Assembly (NCBI GenBank): GCA_963794685.1
Contig: CAWCFK010000006.1
Location: 1 to 64,000, forward strand
Origin: CAVTWH01 sp963794685
GTDB lineage: Bacteria; Actinomycetota; Actinomycetes; Mycobacteriales; Micromonosporaceae
Length of the DNA: 64,000 nucleotides
Reading direction: 5' to 3'
In this document: piece by piece, positions 16,351-26,046 of the stretch
Position numbering within the stretch: position 1 is the stretch's first letter
Layout of the letters: the number at the start of each line of letters is the position of its first letter
The notes under the pieces: model-generated
The model's input: only the letters and a program-made list of their open reading frames with translations
Databases searched by the model: none
What the model was told of the DNA's origin: nothing
Program-made: the position numbers and the translations under genes

Positions 16351-17468
16351 CAGCGGGCCGCCGCCAGCTCGTTCTGCTTGCGCCAGCGGATACCGGCCTC
16401 AATGAACGGGTCGATCTCGCCGTCGAAGACCGCAGTCGGATTGCCGGTCTCGTACTCGGTCCGCAGATCCTTGACCATCTGGTACGGGTGCAGCACGTAC
16501 GAGCGCATCTGGTCGCCCCAGGAGCCGGCCACGTCGCCGCGCAGCACGTCCATCTTGGCCCGCTCCTCGGCCTTCTTCACAGCCAGCAGCTTGGCCTTGA
16601 GCACGCCCATCGCGGTGGCCTTGTTCTGCAGCTGGGAGCGCTCGTTCTGGCAGCTCACCACGATGCCGGTGGGCAGGTGGGTGAGGCGTACCGCCGAGTC
16701 GGTGGTGTTCACGCCCTGGCCACCCGGGCCGGACGAGCGGTACACGTCAATCCGGATCTCGTCCTCGGGGATGTCGATCTCGTCGGTCTGCTCGACCACC
16801 GGCACCACCTCGACCGCCGCGAAGCTGGTCTGCCGCCGGCCCTGGTTGTCGAACGGGCTGATCCGCACCAGCCGGTGGGTACCGGCCTCGACGGAGAGCG
16901 TGCCGTAGGCGTACGGCGACTTCACCGCGAAGGTGGCCGACTTGAGCCCGGCCTCCTCGGCATAGGAGGTGTCGTAGACGTCGGTGGCGAAGCCGTGCCG
17001 TTCCGCCCAGCGCAGGTACATCCGCAGCAGCATCTCGGCGAAGTCAGCGGCGTCCACGCCGCCGGCCCCGGACCGGATGGTCAACAGCGCCTCGCGGGAG
17101 TCGTACTCGCCGGAGAGCAGGGTACGGACCTCGAGCTCCTCGATCGACTTGTGCAGCGCGGTCAACTCCCGGGCGACCTCCTCGAGACTGCCGGCGTCGT
17201 CCTCGTCGTTGGCCAGCTCCAGCAGCACCACGGCGTCGTCCAGCCGGCCCCGCAGCTTGTCCAGCCGGAGCAGCTCACCCTGCACATACGACAGCTTCGA
17301 GGTGACCTGCTGTGCCTTCACCTGGTCGTCCCACAGGTCCGGAACGGAGGCGGCGGCCTCCAGCTCTGCCTTGTCGCGGCGCATCCGGTCGAGGTCGAGC
17401 ACGGCCTCGATACTGCGCATGGTGGCATCGAGGCCCTTGAGCTGTTCGGCGAAGTCCACAGCGGTCAC
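16350..17468 (-). CDS. prfB: Peptide chain release factor 2
   Basis: RF2 ends translation at UGA and UAA. The 372-residue protein has the recognition tripeptide region ISPFDNQGRR (SPF) and the catalytic SSGPGGQGVNTTDSAVR with GGQ. The gene is one uninterrupted frame, with no programmed +1 frameshift near the start as found in many other bacteria. The GTG start at 17468 gives VTAVDFAEQLKGLD. It precedes the Rrf2 regulator and ftsEX. Confidence 0.97.
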   Translation of the reverse strand: MTAVDFAEQLKGLDATMRSIEAVLDLDRMRRDKAELEAAASVPDLWDDQVKAQQVTSKLSYVQGELLRLDKLRGRLDDAVVLLELANDEDDAGSLEEVARELTALHKSIEELEVRTLLSGEYDSREALLTIRSGAGGVDAADFAEMLLRMYLRWAERHGFATDVYDTSYAEEAGLKSATFAVKSPYAYGTLSVEAGTHRLVRISPFDNQGRRQTSFAAVEVVPVVEQTDEIDIPEDEIRIDVYRSSGPGGQGVNTTDSAVRLTHLPTGIVVSCQNERSQLQNKATAMGVLKAKLLAVKKAEERAKMDVLRGDVAGSWGDQMRSYVLHPYQMVKDLRTEYETGNPTAVFDGEIDPFIEAGIRWRKQNELAAAR

Positions 17469-17486
17469 GGTGCAAGGGTACGCGGA

Positions 17487-18557
17487 TCACCGCAGGCTCA
17501 GCCGGCCGCACCCGGCCACTGTCCGGACCCCGGCTGACCGGATGCCGGCGGTCCCCCCGGACCGGGCCAGCCGGCCGCTGGCGGGCCACTCGGCTCGGGC
17601 CAGCCGGGTGCCTGCGCAGCCGGCCAGGACTGCGCGGGCGGCGGGCTCGGCCAGGACTGGGCCGCTGGCGGCGTCGGCCAGGACTGCGCCGGCGGCGTCG
17701 GCCAGGACTGCGCTGGGCGGCGTCGGCCAGGACTGCGCAGCCGGCCAACCGGCCGGCGGTGCGGCGCGGTGGGCGCCGATGGCCGCGAGCCACGCGACGA
17801 GCGCGATCGGCAGCGCGGTGCCGAGAAAGCCGAGGAAGGCCCAGAGTGTCCCGTCGCCGAGCGTCGCCGCCTTGGTCCAGTGCACCAGCATCTTGTGTAT
17901 CCCGTAGCTGGCCAGCGCGGCGAACGGCAGTGCGAGCAGGCCGATCAGGACCCTGGGCACGGAGCGGCCCCGGATCACCAACCAGCCGAGCGCCAGCATC
18001 AGCGCCGGCAGGGCGTAGAGCAGGTAGCGCACCGCGTCCGGCACGTCGGCGGAGAAGAGCGGGATGTCCACGGCGAACTCGGCGACGGTGGCCGCGATCG
18101 CGAAGCCCACACCGCCCAGTACCCGGGCCACCCCGGGGCGCAGGAAGATCAGCGCCAGGCCGCCGGCCACGATGAACGGCAGCGTGTAACCGACCCACGA
18201 GTACACCGCGTACGGGACGGCGAGGTCGTGGAAGTCGTCGTAGTGGTAGTTGTCCACCCAGTGGTTCAGTGGCCAGTGCGCGACCAGCACCCAGATCAGC
18301 GCGACCGGCCAGGCGACCAGGTGCGCCAGCAGCAGTCGGATTGTCGTCAGTCCCGGCCGGCCGGCGCCGGGCCCCGGCCCGGTCGGCGTCGGGTACCCCG
18401 GCGGCGGCCCGTACGACGGTGCGCCGTACTGGGCCGGCGGCCCGTACTGCGGCGCTGACCCGTACTGCGGCGCTGACCCGTGCTGGGGCGGCGGGCCGTA
18501 CTGGCCGGGGGCGGGTTGCCCGTACGTCGGGGACTGACCGGCCGGGGGCAGACTCAT
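17487..18557 (-). CDS. Proline-rich multi-pass membrane protein
   Basis: The N-terminal 65 residues are Pro/Gly/Tyr/Gln repeats (GSAPQYGSAPQYGPP), followed by six or seven membrane helices. The C-terminal part encodes repeats of the type AQSWPTPP, then switches to a poor frame (AVLADAAGAVLADAA) inside the DNA repeat near 17710. The alternative frame gives further SWP repeats and ends QWPGAAG at a stop at 17498-17500. A one-base error or slippage in the repeat is therefore likely, and the listed end follows the uninterrupted frame. The function is unknown. Confidence 0.75.
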   Translation of the reverse strand: MSLPPAGQSPTYGQPAPGQYGPPPQHGSAPQYGSAPQYGPPAQYGAPSYGPPPGYPTPTGPGPGAGRPGLTTIRLLLAHLVAWPVALIWVLVAHWPLNHWVDNYHYDDFHDLAVPYAVYSWVGYTLPFIVAGGLALIFLRPGVARVLGGVGFAIAATVAEFAVDIPLFSADVPDAVRYLLYALPALMLALGWLVIRGRSVPRVLIGLLALPFAALASYGIHKMLVHWTKAATLGDGTLWAFLGFLGTALPIALVAWLAAIGAHRAAPPAGWPAAQSWPTPPSAVLADAAGAVLADAASGPVLAEPAARAVLAGCAGTRLARAEWPASGRLARSGGTAGIRSAGVRTVAGCGRLSLR

Positions 18558-18617
18558 GCCGGCAGCCTAGTGGCCCCCGTCGATAGAGAGTGCCCCGTGC
18601 GGCGGCGCCGGTCGGGC

Positions 18618-19130
18618 TCAGCGGGTGGGAGCGGTCTTCAGCCAGCTCAGCGCGGCCTTGTGGTAGCCGACCGCGAACTCCAGGGCGGCCGCTGCGTGCG
18701 TGTCGCCCTCCTTCTTGAGTTCCCGGGCCGTCTCCCGGGCCTCTGCCAGGGCTGCGGTGTGCCAGTTCGCCGCCTGCTCGTACGCGCCGGGCAGGGCATT
18801 GGCCTGGTAGCGGCCGAAGGCGGCGCGCAGCGCCACCGGATTGCGGACGATCTCCCGGCCCGGTTCGGCCGCCATCCACCTGGCGAAGACGCGCTTGCCA
18901 GCGGGCGTGATGGCATAGGGTTGACTCGATCGTGGTCCGGGCTTGCCCAGACGCACGTAGCCCGCGTCAGCCAGCGCCGGGAGCTCCCGGTAGACCTGGC
19001 TGCGGGTCATCGACCAGTAGGACCCGAGTCGCCGTTCGGCGGCTGCCATCAGCTGTCCGCCGGTCATCGGCCCCTCGTGCAGCAGTCCGAGCAGGGCCGC
19101 CGCGGTTGCGTTCACTCCAACGTCCGCCAT
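18618..19130 (-). CDS. PadR-family transcriptional regulator
   Basis: The 170-residue protein begins with a PadR winged helix (ALLGLLHEGPMTGGQLMAA, SYWSMTRSQVYRELPALADAGYV, YAITPAGKRVFARW). A helical C-terminal domain (Vtr-like) follows and should dimerise. It is divergent from the GH4 glycosidase gene, so it may regulate that operon or itself through the 198-base intergenic region. The ligand is unknown. Confidence 0.9.
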   Translation of the reverse strand: MADVGVNATAAALLGLLHEGPMTGGQLMAAAERRLGSYWSMTRSQVYRELPALADAGYVRLGKPGPRSSQPYAITPAGKRVFARWMAAEPGREIVRNPVALRAAFGRYQANALPGAYEQAANWHTAALAEARETARELKKEGDTHAAAALEFAVGYHKAALSWLKTAPTR

Positions 19131-19275
19131 AATCCCAGGCTACCTCCCCCTCCACTGTGGACGATGCAACTCGCCGGGTTGCGACGTACGGCGATAGATG
19201 CCCTGTTTCGCTCCTGCTGTGACTAAACATACTAGTTGGGGCATTGCCCTCCGCCATCGCCACCACTGGCCTGTT

Positions 19276-19297
19276 GGTTAGTAAACCTTCCTTATTT
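19276..19297 (+). promoter_or_regulatory. Possible operator upstream of the GH4 operon
   Basis: The sequence GTTAGTAAACCTTCCTTATTTA is an imperfect palindrome of a kind (TTAG-AAA-TT-CTAA) seen upstream of actinobacterial sugar-use genes under ROK-type control. TTATAG-like TTTATAG just after could be a -10 element. No ROK regulator is nearby; the divergent PadR protein is an alternative binder. Confidence 0.3.
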
Positions 19298-19328
19298 ATA
19301 GTGGTCGGGGACGGTCGAGAGGATGAGA

Positions 19329-20582
19329 ATGAAGATCGCAGTGGTCGGCGGCGGGTCGACGTACACCCCGGAGCTGGTCGACGGGTTCGCCCGACTCTTC
19401 CCCGACGTCGAGGAGCTGGTCCTGGTCGACCCGGCGGCGGAGCGGCTGGCCGTGGTCGGCGCCTTCGCCCAGCGGATCTTCGCAGCCTACGGCCACCCGG
19501 GCCGGGTCACCTACACCGGCGATCTGGACGCGGCCCTCACCGACGCCTCGGTCGTCCTGCTCCAACTACGCATCGGCGGGCAGCCGGCCAGGATCTCCGA
19601 CGAGACCTTCCCGCTGGAGTGCGGCTGCGTCGGCCAGGAGACCACCGGCGCGGGTGGACTGGCCAAGGCGTTGCGTACCGTCCCCGTCGTGCTGGACGTC
19701 GCCGAGCGGGCCCGCCGGCTGGCCGCGCCGGACGCCTGGATCATCGACTTCACCAACCCGGTCGGCATCGTCACCCGGGCGCTGCTGGACGCCGGGCACC
19801 GGGCCATCGGCCTGTGCAACGTGGCCATCGGCTTCCAGCGCCGGTTCGCCCGGCTGCTCAACGTGGCGCCCGGCCGGGTCAGCCTCGACCACGTCGGACT
19901 CAACCACCTGACCTGGGAACGCGCCGTCTACGTTGACGGCGTGGACCGGCTGCCCGACCTGCTCGCCGGGCACCTCGACGAGATCGCCGCCGACGTGGTG
20001 CTGCCCGCCGACATCCTCCGCCGCCAGCACGCCGTCCCCTCGTACTACCTGCGCTACTTCTACTGCCACGACGAGGTGGTCCGCGAGGAGACCGGCGCGC
20101 AGACCCGCGGCCAACGGGTCGCCGAGCTCGAGGCGGAACTGCTGGAGATGTACCGCGACCCCGCGTTGACCAGCAAGCCCGACCTGCTCGCCCAGCGCGG
20201 CGGCGCGTTCTACTCGGAGGCCGCCGTCGGTCTGGTCGCCTCGTTGCGCAGCGGCGACGGGGCGGTCCACTCGGCGAACGTGCGCAACCACGGCACCCTG
20301 CCGTTCCTGCCGGACGAGGCGGTCATCGAAGCCAGCTGCGCGGTGGACGCCAGCGGCGCCCGGCCGGTGTCGCTCGCTCCGGTCGGCCCGGCCCACGCCG
20401 GACTCATCGCCCACGTCAGCGGCTACGAAGAGCTCGCGCTGGAGGCTGCGATCCACGGTGGCCGCGACCGGGTGTACGCCGCCCTGCTCGCCCACCCCCT
20501 GGTCGGTCAGCACGACCTGGCGGAGCGCCTCACCGACGGCCTGCTGGCCCGCAACGCACAGCACCTGGCGTGGGCCCGATGA
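19329..20582 (+). CDS. Family GH4 6-phospho-beta-glucosidase
   Basis: GH4 enzymes hydrolyse phosphoglycosides by an NAD- and Mn-dependent redox mechanism. The 417-residue protein has the NAD-binding KIAVVGGGSTYTPELV, LECGCVGQETTGAGG, FTNPVGIVTRA, the metal-binding GLCNVAIGFQRR, and HVGLNHLTW. The ATG at 19329 has GAGAGG six bases upstream, favoured over ATG 19323. It overlaps the next gene (an amino-sugar kinase) by ATGA. That pairing suggests a beta-linked amino sugar such as chitobiose as substrate, although glucosides remain possible. Confidence 0.92.
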   Translation: MKIAVVGGGSTYTPELVDGFARLFPDVEELVLVDPAAERLAVVGAFAQRIFAAYGHPGRVTYTGDLDAALTDASVVLLQLRIGGQPARISDETFPLECGCVGQETTGAGGLAKALRTVPVVLDVAERARRLAAPDAWIIDFTNPVGIVTRALLDAGHRAIGLCNVAIGFQRRFARLLNVAPGRVSLDHVGLNHLTWERAVYVDGVDRLPDLLAGHLDEIAADVVLPADILRRQHAVPSYYLRYFYCHDEVVREETGAQTRGQRVAELEAELLEMYRDPALTSKPDLLAQRGGAFYSEAAVGLVASLRSGDGAVHSANVRNHGTLPFLPDEAVIEASCAVDASGARPVSLAPVGPAHAGLIAHVSGYEELALEAAIHGGRDRVYAALLAHPLVGQHDLAERLTDGLLARNAQHLAWAR

Positions 20583-21556
20583 CCCGGCTCTACCTCGCGG
20601 TCGACGGCGGCAACTCCAAGACCGACGCCATCCTGGGTACCGACGACGGCCGGGTACTGGCCAGCGTGCGCGGCCCCGGCTCCTGCCACCAGGTCATCGG
20701 CCTGCCGCAGACACTGGCCGTGCTCGCGGCGCTGGCCCGCGAGGCGGTGCTGGAAGCCGGCCTGCCCGCCAGCACCGTGGTCGACCGGGCCGGGTGCTAC
20801 CTCGCCGGCGCCGACCTGCCGGTCGAGGTCGACCTGCTCAGCAAAGCCATCGGCGACCTGGGCCTGGCCCGCGAGCTGCGGGTCGACAACGACCTGTTCG
20901 CACTGCTGCGCGCCGGCTCGGCGGCGCCCGACGCGGTCGGGGTGGTCTGCGGCGCGGGCATCAACTGCGTCGGCCGCCGCGCGGACGGCGCGACCAGCCG
21001 GTTCCCGGCCCTGGGCCAGCTCTCCGGTGACTGGGGCGGCGGCCACCACCTGTGCCAGCTCACCATCTGGCACGCCGCCCGGGGCGAGGACGGCCGGGGC
21101 CCGGCCACCGCGCTCAGCGCCGCGGTCGCCGCCTTCTTCGGCCGGTCCACAGTGGCCGACGTGGCCGCCGGCCTGCACCTGGGCGAACTGGACCGGGACC
21201 GGGTCGACCAGCTCACCCCGCTGCTGTTCGCGGTGGCCCGGGACGGCGACCCGGTGGCCTGCTCGGTCGTCGACCAGCAGGCGGCCGAGGTGGTCGCCCT
21301 GGTCACCATCGCGGCGCGCCGACTGGACCTGCTGACCCACCCGTTCGAGGTGGTACTCGGCGGCGGCGTGCTCACCGCCCGACCACCCCGACTGCACGAC
21401 GCCGTGCTCGCCGGGATCACGGCAGCCGCCCCGGCCGCCTTGATCCGGGTACTGGACTCGGTGCCGGTGGCCGGTGCGGCGCTGCTCGCCCTCGACGCCT
21501 GGGGCGTCGCCACACCCGCCCTGGAAGCCCAGCTGCGCACCACCCTGGCCGCCTGA
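20579..21556 (+). CDS. BadF/BcrA-type N-acetylglucosamine kinase
   Basis: The 325-residue protein has the ASKHA phosphate-1 motif LAVDGGNSKTDAIL, a second phosphate motif VVCGAGINCVG, and the GQLSGDWGGGHHL stretch typical of GlcNAc kinases. VLGGGVL near the C-terminus is the adenosine motif. It overlaps the GH4 gene by four bases and should be cotranslated with it. Together they would free and phosphorylate a sugar from disaccharides. Substrate identity (GlcNAc versus glucosamine) is inferred from family. Confidence 0.88.
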   Translation: MTRLYLAVDGGNSKTDAILGTDDGRVLASVRGPGSCHQVIGLPQTLAVLAALAREAVLEAGLPASTVVDRAGCYLAGADLPVEVDLLSKAIGDLGLARELRVDNDLFALLRAGSAAPDAVGVVCGAGINCVGRRADGATSRFPALGQLSGDWGGGHHLCQLTIWHAARGEDGRGPATALSAAVAAFFGRSTVADVAAGLHLGELDRDRVDQLTPLLFAVARDGDPVACSVVDQQAAEVVALVTIAARRLDLLTHPFEVVLGGGVLTARPPRLHDAVLAGITAAAPAALIRVLDSVPVAGAALLALDAWGVATPALEAQLRTTLAA

Positions 21557-21732
21557 CCCGACCAACCCGCCGCGCCCGGATCAGCCGGCCAGGGCACCGA
21601 GCCGGGTCGGAGGGTGACCGGATCGGCCCCGGTCAGGCCAGCTCGGGCCGGGCCGGCCGAGCCGAGAGTCGGTCAGGGCCGGCCCAGGCCAGGCCGAGTC
21701 GGCCAGGTCAGGGTCAGGCCGGGCTGGGCCGG

Positions 21733-21780
21733 GCCGGCCGGCCGGCCGGCCGGCCGGTCGGTCAGTCAGTCAGTCAGTCA
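21733..21780. repeat. Simple repeats (GGCC)n followed by (GTCA)n
   Basis: Tetranucleotide runs fill the end of the 221-base gap after the kinase gene: five or six GGCC units, then about five GTCA units ending at 21780. The last TCA is the stop codon of the minus-strand Ser/Thr kinase. The rest of the gap (21557-21732) is GCCGG-rich low-complexity sequence with no gene. Confidence 0.85.
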
Positions 21781-23511
21781 GGGGAACGTGGGCAGCGGGG
21801 CTCCGATGGAGGGGACCACCGGGAAGCTGGCGCTGCCGGTGGGCTGCGGGCCGGCAGTGCCGGTGCCAGCGGTGGCCGGTGAGGTCGACGAGGTCGGCGC
21901 CGGGCTGGGCTTGGCGTTGCCCGATGTCGTGGGGCCGGGCTGTGCCGTGGTCGGGCCGGCCGACGGGGACACGGTGGCCGACGGCGACGGGTTCGCGGCC
22001 GGCTTGTCGCCGGTGAATTGGCCGCGCAGCGCATACCCGCCCAGCGCCAGCAGGCCGATCAGCACCAGGATCGCCGCGCCCACGCCGAGCAGCAGCGGTA
22101 CCCGCGACTTGGATTCACCCGCCGGCCCCGGTTCGACCTCCCAGATCGGCGGCCCCGGCACCGCGGCCCGGCCCGGCGCCATCTCCGGTCCCCGAGCACC
22201 CTGGGCCGGCGCACCGTACCCGCCGGGCCCGGAACCCGGGACCGGGTAGCCGGGCGGCCCGGAGATCGGCGCACCGTAGTTGGGAGGCCCCGAGGTGGGC
22301 GTGCCGTAGCTGGTCGCGCCGTAGGGGGTGCCGGAAGTCGGTGGGCCTGACACCGGGGAGAAGCCGGGCGCGCTGGTGGGCGGCGAGGCAAAGGTGGGCT
22401 GTGAGGTGAACGGCGGCGACGTGGACGGCGGCGACGTGGACGGCGGTGGCACCACGTCCGACAACGGGGCGGGCCACAGCGGGACGGGCGGGGCGACGGG
22501 AGCCGGTGGCTCGGCGGGTCCGTCGGCCGCAGTGCCGGGAGCGTTGTCGGGCATCGGGATGGCGACCATTCGTTCGGGGGCTGGGGCTTCGGGGTTCTGC
22601 CGGGTGGCGGGTACCCAGGCGACCCGGCGCAGGCCCAGGATCGGGGCCGTCTCGTCGGCCTCGCGCGGCCACCAGGTGACCGCGTCGGCGGCGAGCGGGG
22701 CCGGCGCGGGCAGCGAGGACAGGCCGGGCAGCAGGTCACGCAACTGGGCGCGCAGGGCGTGCGCGGTGGGCCGGTGTCCGGGATGCATCGACAGGCACGC
22801 CGAGATCACCGGCCAGATCGACTCGGGCAGCTCCGGCGGGGGTACCGGCACACAGGTCAGATGCCGGTTGATCACCTCGTCCGAGGTGCCGCCGCGGAAC
22901 GCGCTGCGCCCACAGGACAGCTCGTAGAGGACCATGCCGAGGGCGTACACGTCGGCGGCGGTACCCGGGATCTGGCCGAGCACCACTTCGGGGGCCACGT
23001 ACTCGGGGGTGGCGTAGGTGGTCCGGTCGGCCTGCCCGACGCGCCGGGACACCCCGAAGTCGACGAGTCGGACCGCCATCCCGTCGTCGGGCAGCACCAC
23101 GTTGCCCGGCTTGATGTCGCCGTGCAGGAAGCCCTTGCCGTGCAGGTAGCCGAGCGCCTCGGCCACCGTCGCGGCGATTTCCACGGCCAGTGCCGGGGGC
23201 AGCGGGCCGTCGGCGCGTACCCGCCGACGCAGGTCGGCGCCGGGCACCAGGTCGAGCACCAGGGCGTACCCGTCGGATTCGGCGAGCAGTTCGCGCAGCC
23301 GCACGATGGCCGGGTGCCGCAGTTGGGCGAGGATCTCCGCCTCGGCCAGGAAGGCGACCACACTCTCCGGGTGCGCCGCGGTCTCCGCCCGCAGCCGCTT
23401 GACCGCGACCGCCTCACCGGTGACCGTGTCGAGCGCGCGCAGCACCACGCCGATCGCGCCGGTGGCGATCTGCTCCCCCAGCTCGTACCGGCCGCCTCCG
23501 ATCGTGCCCAC
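21778..23511 (-). CDS. Membrane Ser/Thr protein kinase with long Pro-rich linker
   Basis: The 577-residue protein starts at GTG 23511 behind GGGGAGGTG. The kinase domain (1-260) has YELGEQIATGAIGVVL, VAVKRLRAE, the catalytic loop LHGDIKPGNVVL (HGD in place of HRD), LVDFGVS and YVAPEVVLG. About 190 residues of Pro/Ser/Thr/Gly linker follow, then one membrane helix (LLLGVGAAILVLIGLLALGGYAL) and a short external Ser/Thr/Pro tail with no PASTA or other sensor domain. The HGD variant keeps the catalytic Asp and is common in active kinases. The signal is unknown. Confidence 0.92.
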   Translation of the reverse strand: MGTIGGGRYELGEQIATGAIGVVLRALDTVTGEAVAVKRLRAETAAHPESVVAFLAEAEILAQLRHPAIVRLRELLAESDGYALVLDLVPGADLRRRVRADGPLPPALAVEIAATVAEALGYLHGKGFLHGDIKPGNVVLPDDGMAVRLVDFGVSRRVGQADRTTYATPEYVAPEVVLGQIPGTAADVYALGMVLYELSCGRSAFRGGTSDEVINRHLTCVPVPPPELPESIWPVISACLSMHPGHRPTAHALRAQLRDLLPGLSSLPAPAPLAADAVTWWPREADETAPILGLRRVAWVPATRQNPEAPAPERMVAIPMPDNAPGTAADGPAEPPAPVAPPVPLWPAPLSDVVPPPSTSPPSTSPPFTSQPTFASPPTSAPGFSPVSGPPTSGTPYGATSYGTPTSGPPNYGAPISGPPGYPVPGSGPGGYGAPAQGARGPEMAPGRAAVPGPPIWEVEPGPAGESKSRVPLLLGVGAAILVLIGLLALGGYALRGQFTGDKPAANPSPSATVSPSAGPTTAQPGPTTSGNAKPSPAPTSSTSPATAGTGTAGPQPTGSASFPVVPSIGAPLPTFP

Positions 23512-23643
23512 GCCACACCTCCCCTGATCCGCACCCGTGACAGTAGGCGGCCAGGGCGAGCGGGCACAGCCGGCAGCAGCCGATGGCACAAAACCGGGAG
23601 TGGGCGTTTGACCCGGCCGGCCCAGGTCGGGCAGATTGTCGGC

Positions 23644-26025
23644 GTGACCGCCTCCCTGACCGGATGGTTGCGCTCTCTGGACGCCGAGCGGCTGGCCCGC
23701 ATCCTCGGCCACCGCCCTGACGCCGCCGCGCCGGCCCCTCGCAGCCTGCGTGAGCTGGCTGAACGCCTGCAGTGGCTGACCAGCGCTGGCTCCGCGCTGC
23801 AGAGCCTGCCGCTGCCCGCCACCCAGCTCGTCGAGGTCATCCTGGCCACCGAGCCGCCCACCCGGAAGGCGGTCGCGGACGCGCTCCGGGCGGCCGAATC
23901 CGCGCTGGACGAGCCGCTACGCGCGCTGGCCGACCGTGCCCTGGTCTGGCCGGACGGCGAGCTGCTGCGGGTCGGCGTCGGCCTCACCGAGGCGATCGGC
24001 TGGCCACTGGGCCTGGGCATGCCGATCGCCGAGCTGATCGCCGGGGTCCGGGCCGACGAACTGAAGACGCTGGCCGCCACGCTGGGCCTGCCCACGAGCG
24101 GCCGGCGGGCCGACCTCCAGGCCGCCATCATCGGTTGGTACGCCCAGCCGGCGCAGCATCCGCGCAGTTATGCCCAGGGGCCACAGCCGGCCCGGGTACT
24201 GCTCTCGCGAGCTGTCCTGGCGCGGTCCCGAGTGCCGAGTTGCCCGGCTTGATGTACGGCTCGTCCGGGCTGCGGGTACCGGCGCACGTGGGCTGGGCGG
24301 CGCAGCACGGGTTGCTGTCCTTCACGGCTACTCCGCGCACCTGCCCCGGGAGGTGGGCTGGCCATGCGCGGCCCGGACTGGCGGCCCTCACTGGACCTCA
24401 CACCGCCCGAGTTGACGCTGGTCACGTGGATGCGACGGTGGTGGCCGGCGAGGCCGCGGCCGCCGCGAGCGGTGCACTGGACCGGGCCGCTGCCGTGTAC
24501 GCCGAGTGCGGCCGTACCCCGCTGGCCGAGTTGAAGTCCGGTGGAGTGGGGGTCCGCGAGATCAAACGGATGGCGAAAGCCAGCGGGGTACCCGTCGACG
24601 AGGTGCCGCTGTGGCTGGAGTTGGGCTACGCGGCCGAGTTGGTGGAGTTGACCGAGGCGGGGCTGGTTCCGACTGCCGGCTACGACCGGTGGAGCGCGGT
24701 CGATCCGGCGCAGCGCCTGGTCACCCTGCACGAGGCGTGGTGGCGGCTGACCGGCGAGCCGCACGGGGAGCACCGCGCTCCGGCGCCTGCGGTGCTGCGC
24801 CACGACGGGCCCGGCGCGCTGCTCACCCGTACCCGTCGGGTACTGCTGGAACTGCTCGCCGCGCAGCCGGCGGACCGGGCGCTGGGCGATCCCGAAGACC
24901 TGGTCGAGGCGGTGCTGTGGCACCTGCCGGTGGCCGGGCTGGGGCTGGAGCCGCTGGCCGGGTACGTGTCCGCGCTGTGGCGGGAAGCCGAGCTGCTCGG
25001 TCTGGTGGCCCACCGTTCGGCCACCGCCTTCGGTCGGGCGCTCGCCGCCGGTGACCAGGCGGCGCTGCACGAGGCGGCCCGCCAACTGCTGCCGCCGCCC
25101 ACCCCACGGCGATCTTCCAGGCGGACCTGACCGCCGTGGTCCCCGGTACCCCGGCCGCCGCGCTTGCGGACCTGCTCGACGCCACAGCCGATCGGGAAAC
25201 CCGGGGCACCGCCTCCACCTGGCGCTTCACCGCCGACTCGGTACGCCGCGCCCTGGACGCCGGAAACCAGGCCGACGCGCTGGCCGTCGAACTCGCCGCG
25301 GTGGCTGTCGGCGGGGCACTCCCCCAGGCGCTGACCTACCTGCTCAGCGACACGGCCCGCCGGCACGGCCGGCTGCGGGTCCGCCCGGTGCAGTGTGTGC
25401 TGCACACCGCCGAGCCGGCGCTGCTGGCCGAGGTGCTCGCCGACCGGGCGCTGCGGGCACTGCGGCTGACCCCGCTCGCCCCGACGGTGCTGGCCAGCCA
25501 GTCCCCGGTGGCGCAGACGCTCGCGGCGCTGCGCGCGGCCGGGTACGCGCCGGTGGGTGAGGACCAGGCCGGTGTGCCGGTACTGGACCGGGTACCCCGG
25601 CTGCGGGCGGCCGCCGACCCACGCCCGTCCGGTCGGGCGGCGCCGGCGCCACTGTGGACACCCTGTCGCTGGCGAAGACGCTGCTCGCGGAGGCCATCCG
25701 GCCGGCGTCGGGCGGCCCCGGGCGGACGGTGGCCCCGGTGGTCGACCTGCTCCCCCGGCAACTCGGCGTGGGAGTGGCGCACACCGACGAGGAGCTCTCC
25801 CGGCACGCCGGTCAACTTCCGGCCCGGCAGCGCCTGCTGCTGGCCGAGGCGCTCGACCAGGAGGGCGAGGTACGCATCACGTACCTGGACGCGACCGGCG
25901 CCCGGAGCAGTCGGGTGATCGAACCGATGGAGTTGGACGGCAACTCGATCGTGGCCTGGTGCCAGCTGCGCGACGACGAGCGCCGCTTCACCGTCAGCCG
26001 GATCGCCTCGGTCAGTCCCGCCTGA
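23644..26025 (+). pseudogene. XPB/Ssl2-type helicase-associated protein, frameshifted
   Basis: The GTG at 23644 opens ASLTGWLRSLDAERLARILGHRPD, the start of actinobacterial helicase-associated (XPB/Ssl2 N-terminal-like) proteins of about 750-800 residues. The 2,382-base span matches that size. The frame changes repeatedly between about 24170 and 24430, again near 25100 and near 25640. Recognisable blocks are ELKSGGVGVREIKRMAKASG, the FQADLTAVVPGTP motif, and a WYL-like C-terminal part (VRITYLDATGARSSRVIEP). In well-sequenced relatives this is one conserved gene, so these shifts are probably sequence errors. The molecular function is not established. Confidence 0.75.
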
Positions 26026-26046
26026 CCAGCCCGCCGCCGGTCGCGG

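Noticed and set aside
16350..17468. Programmed +1 frameshift in prfB
   Set aside because: The gene reads as a single frame from the GTG start with no internal TGA, as in other actinobacteria.
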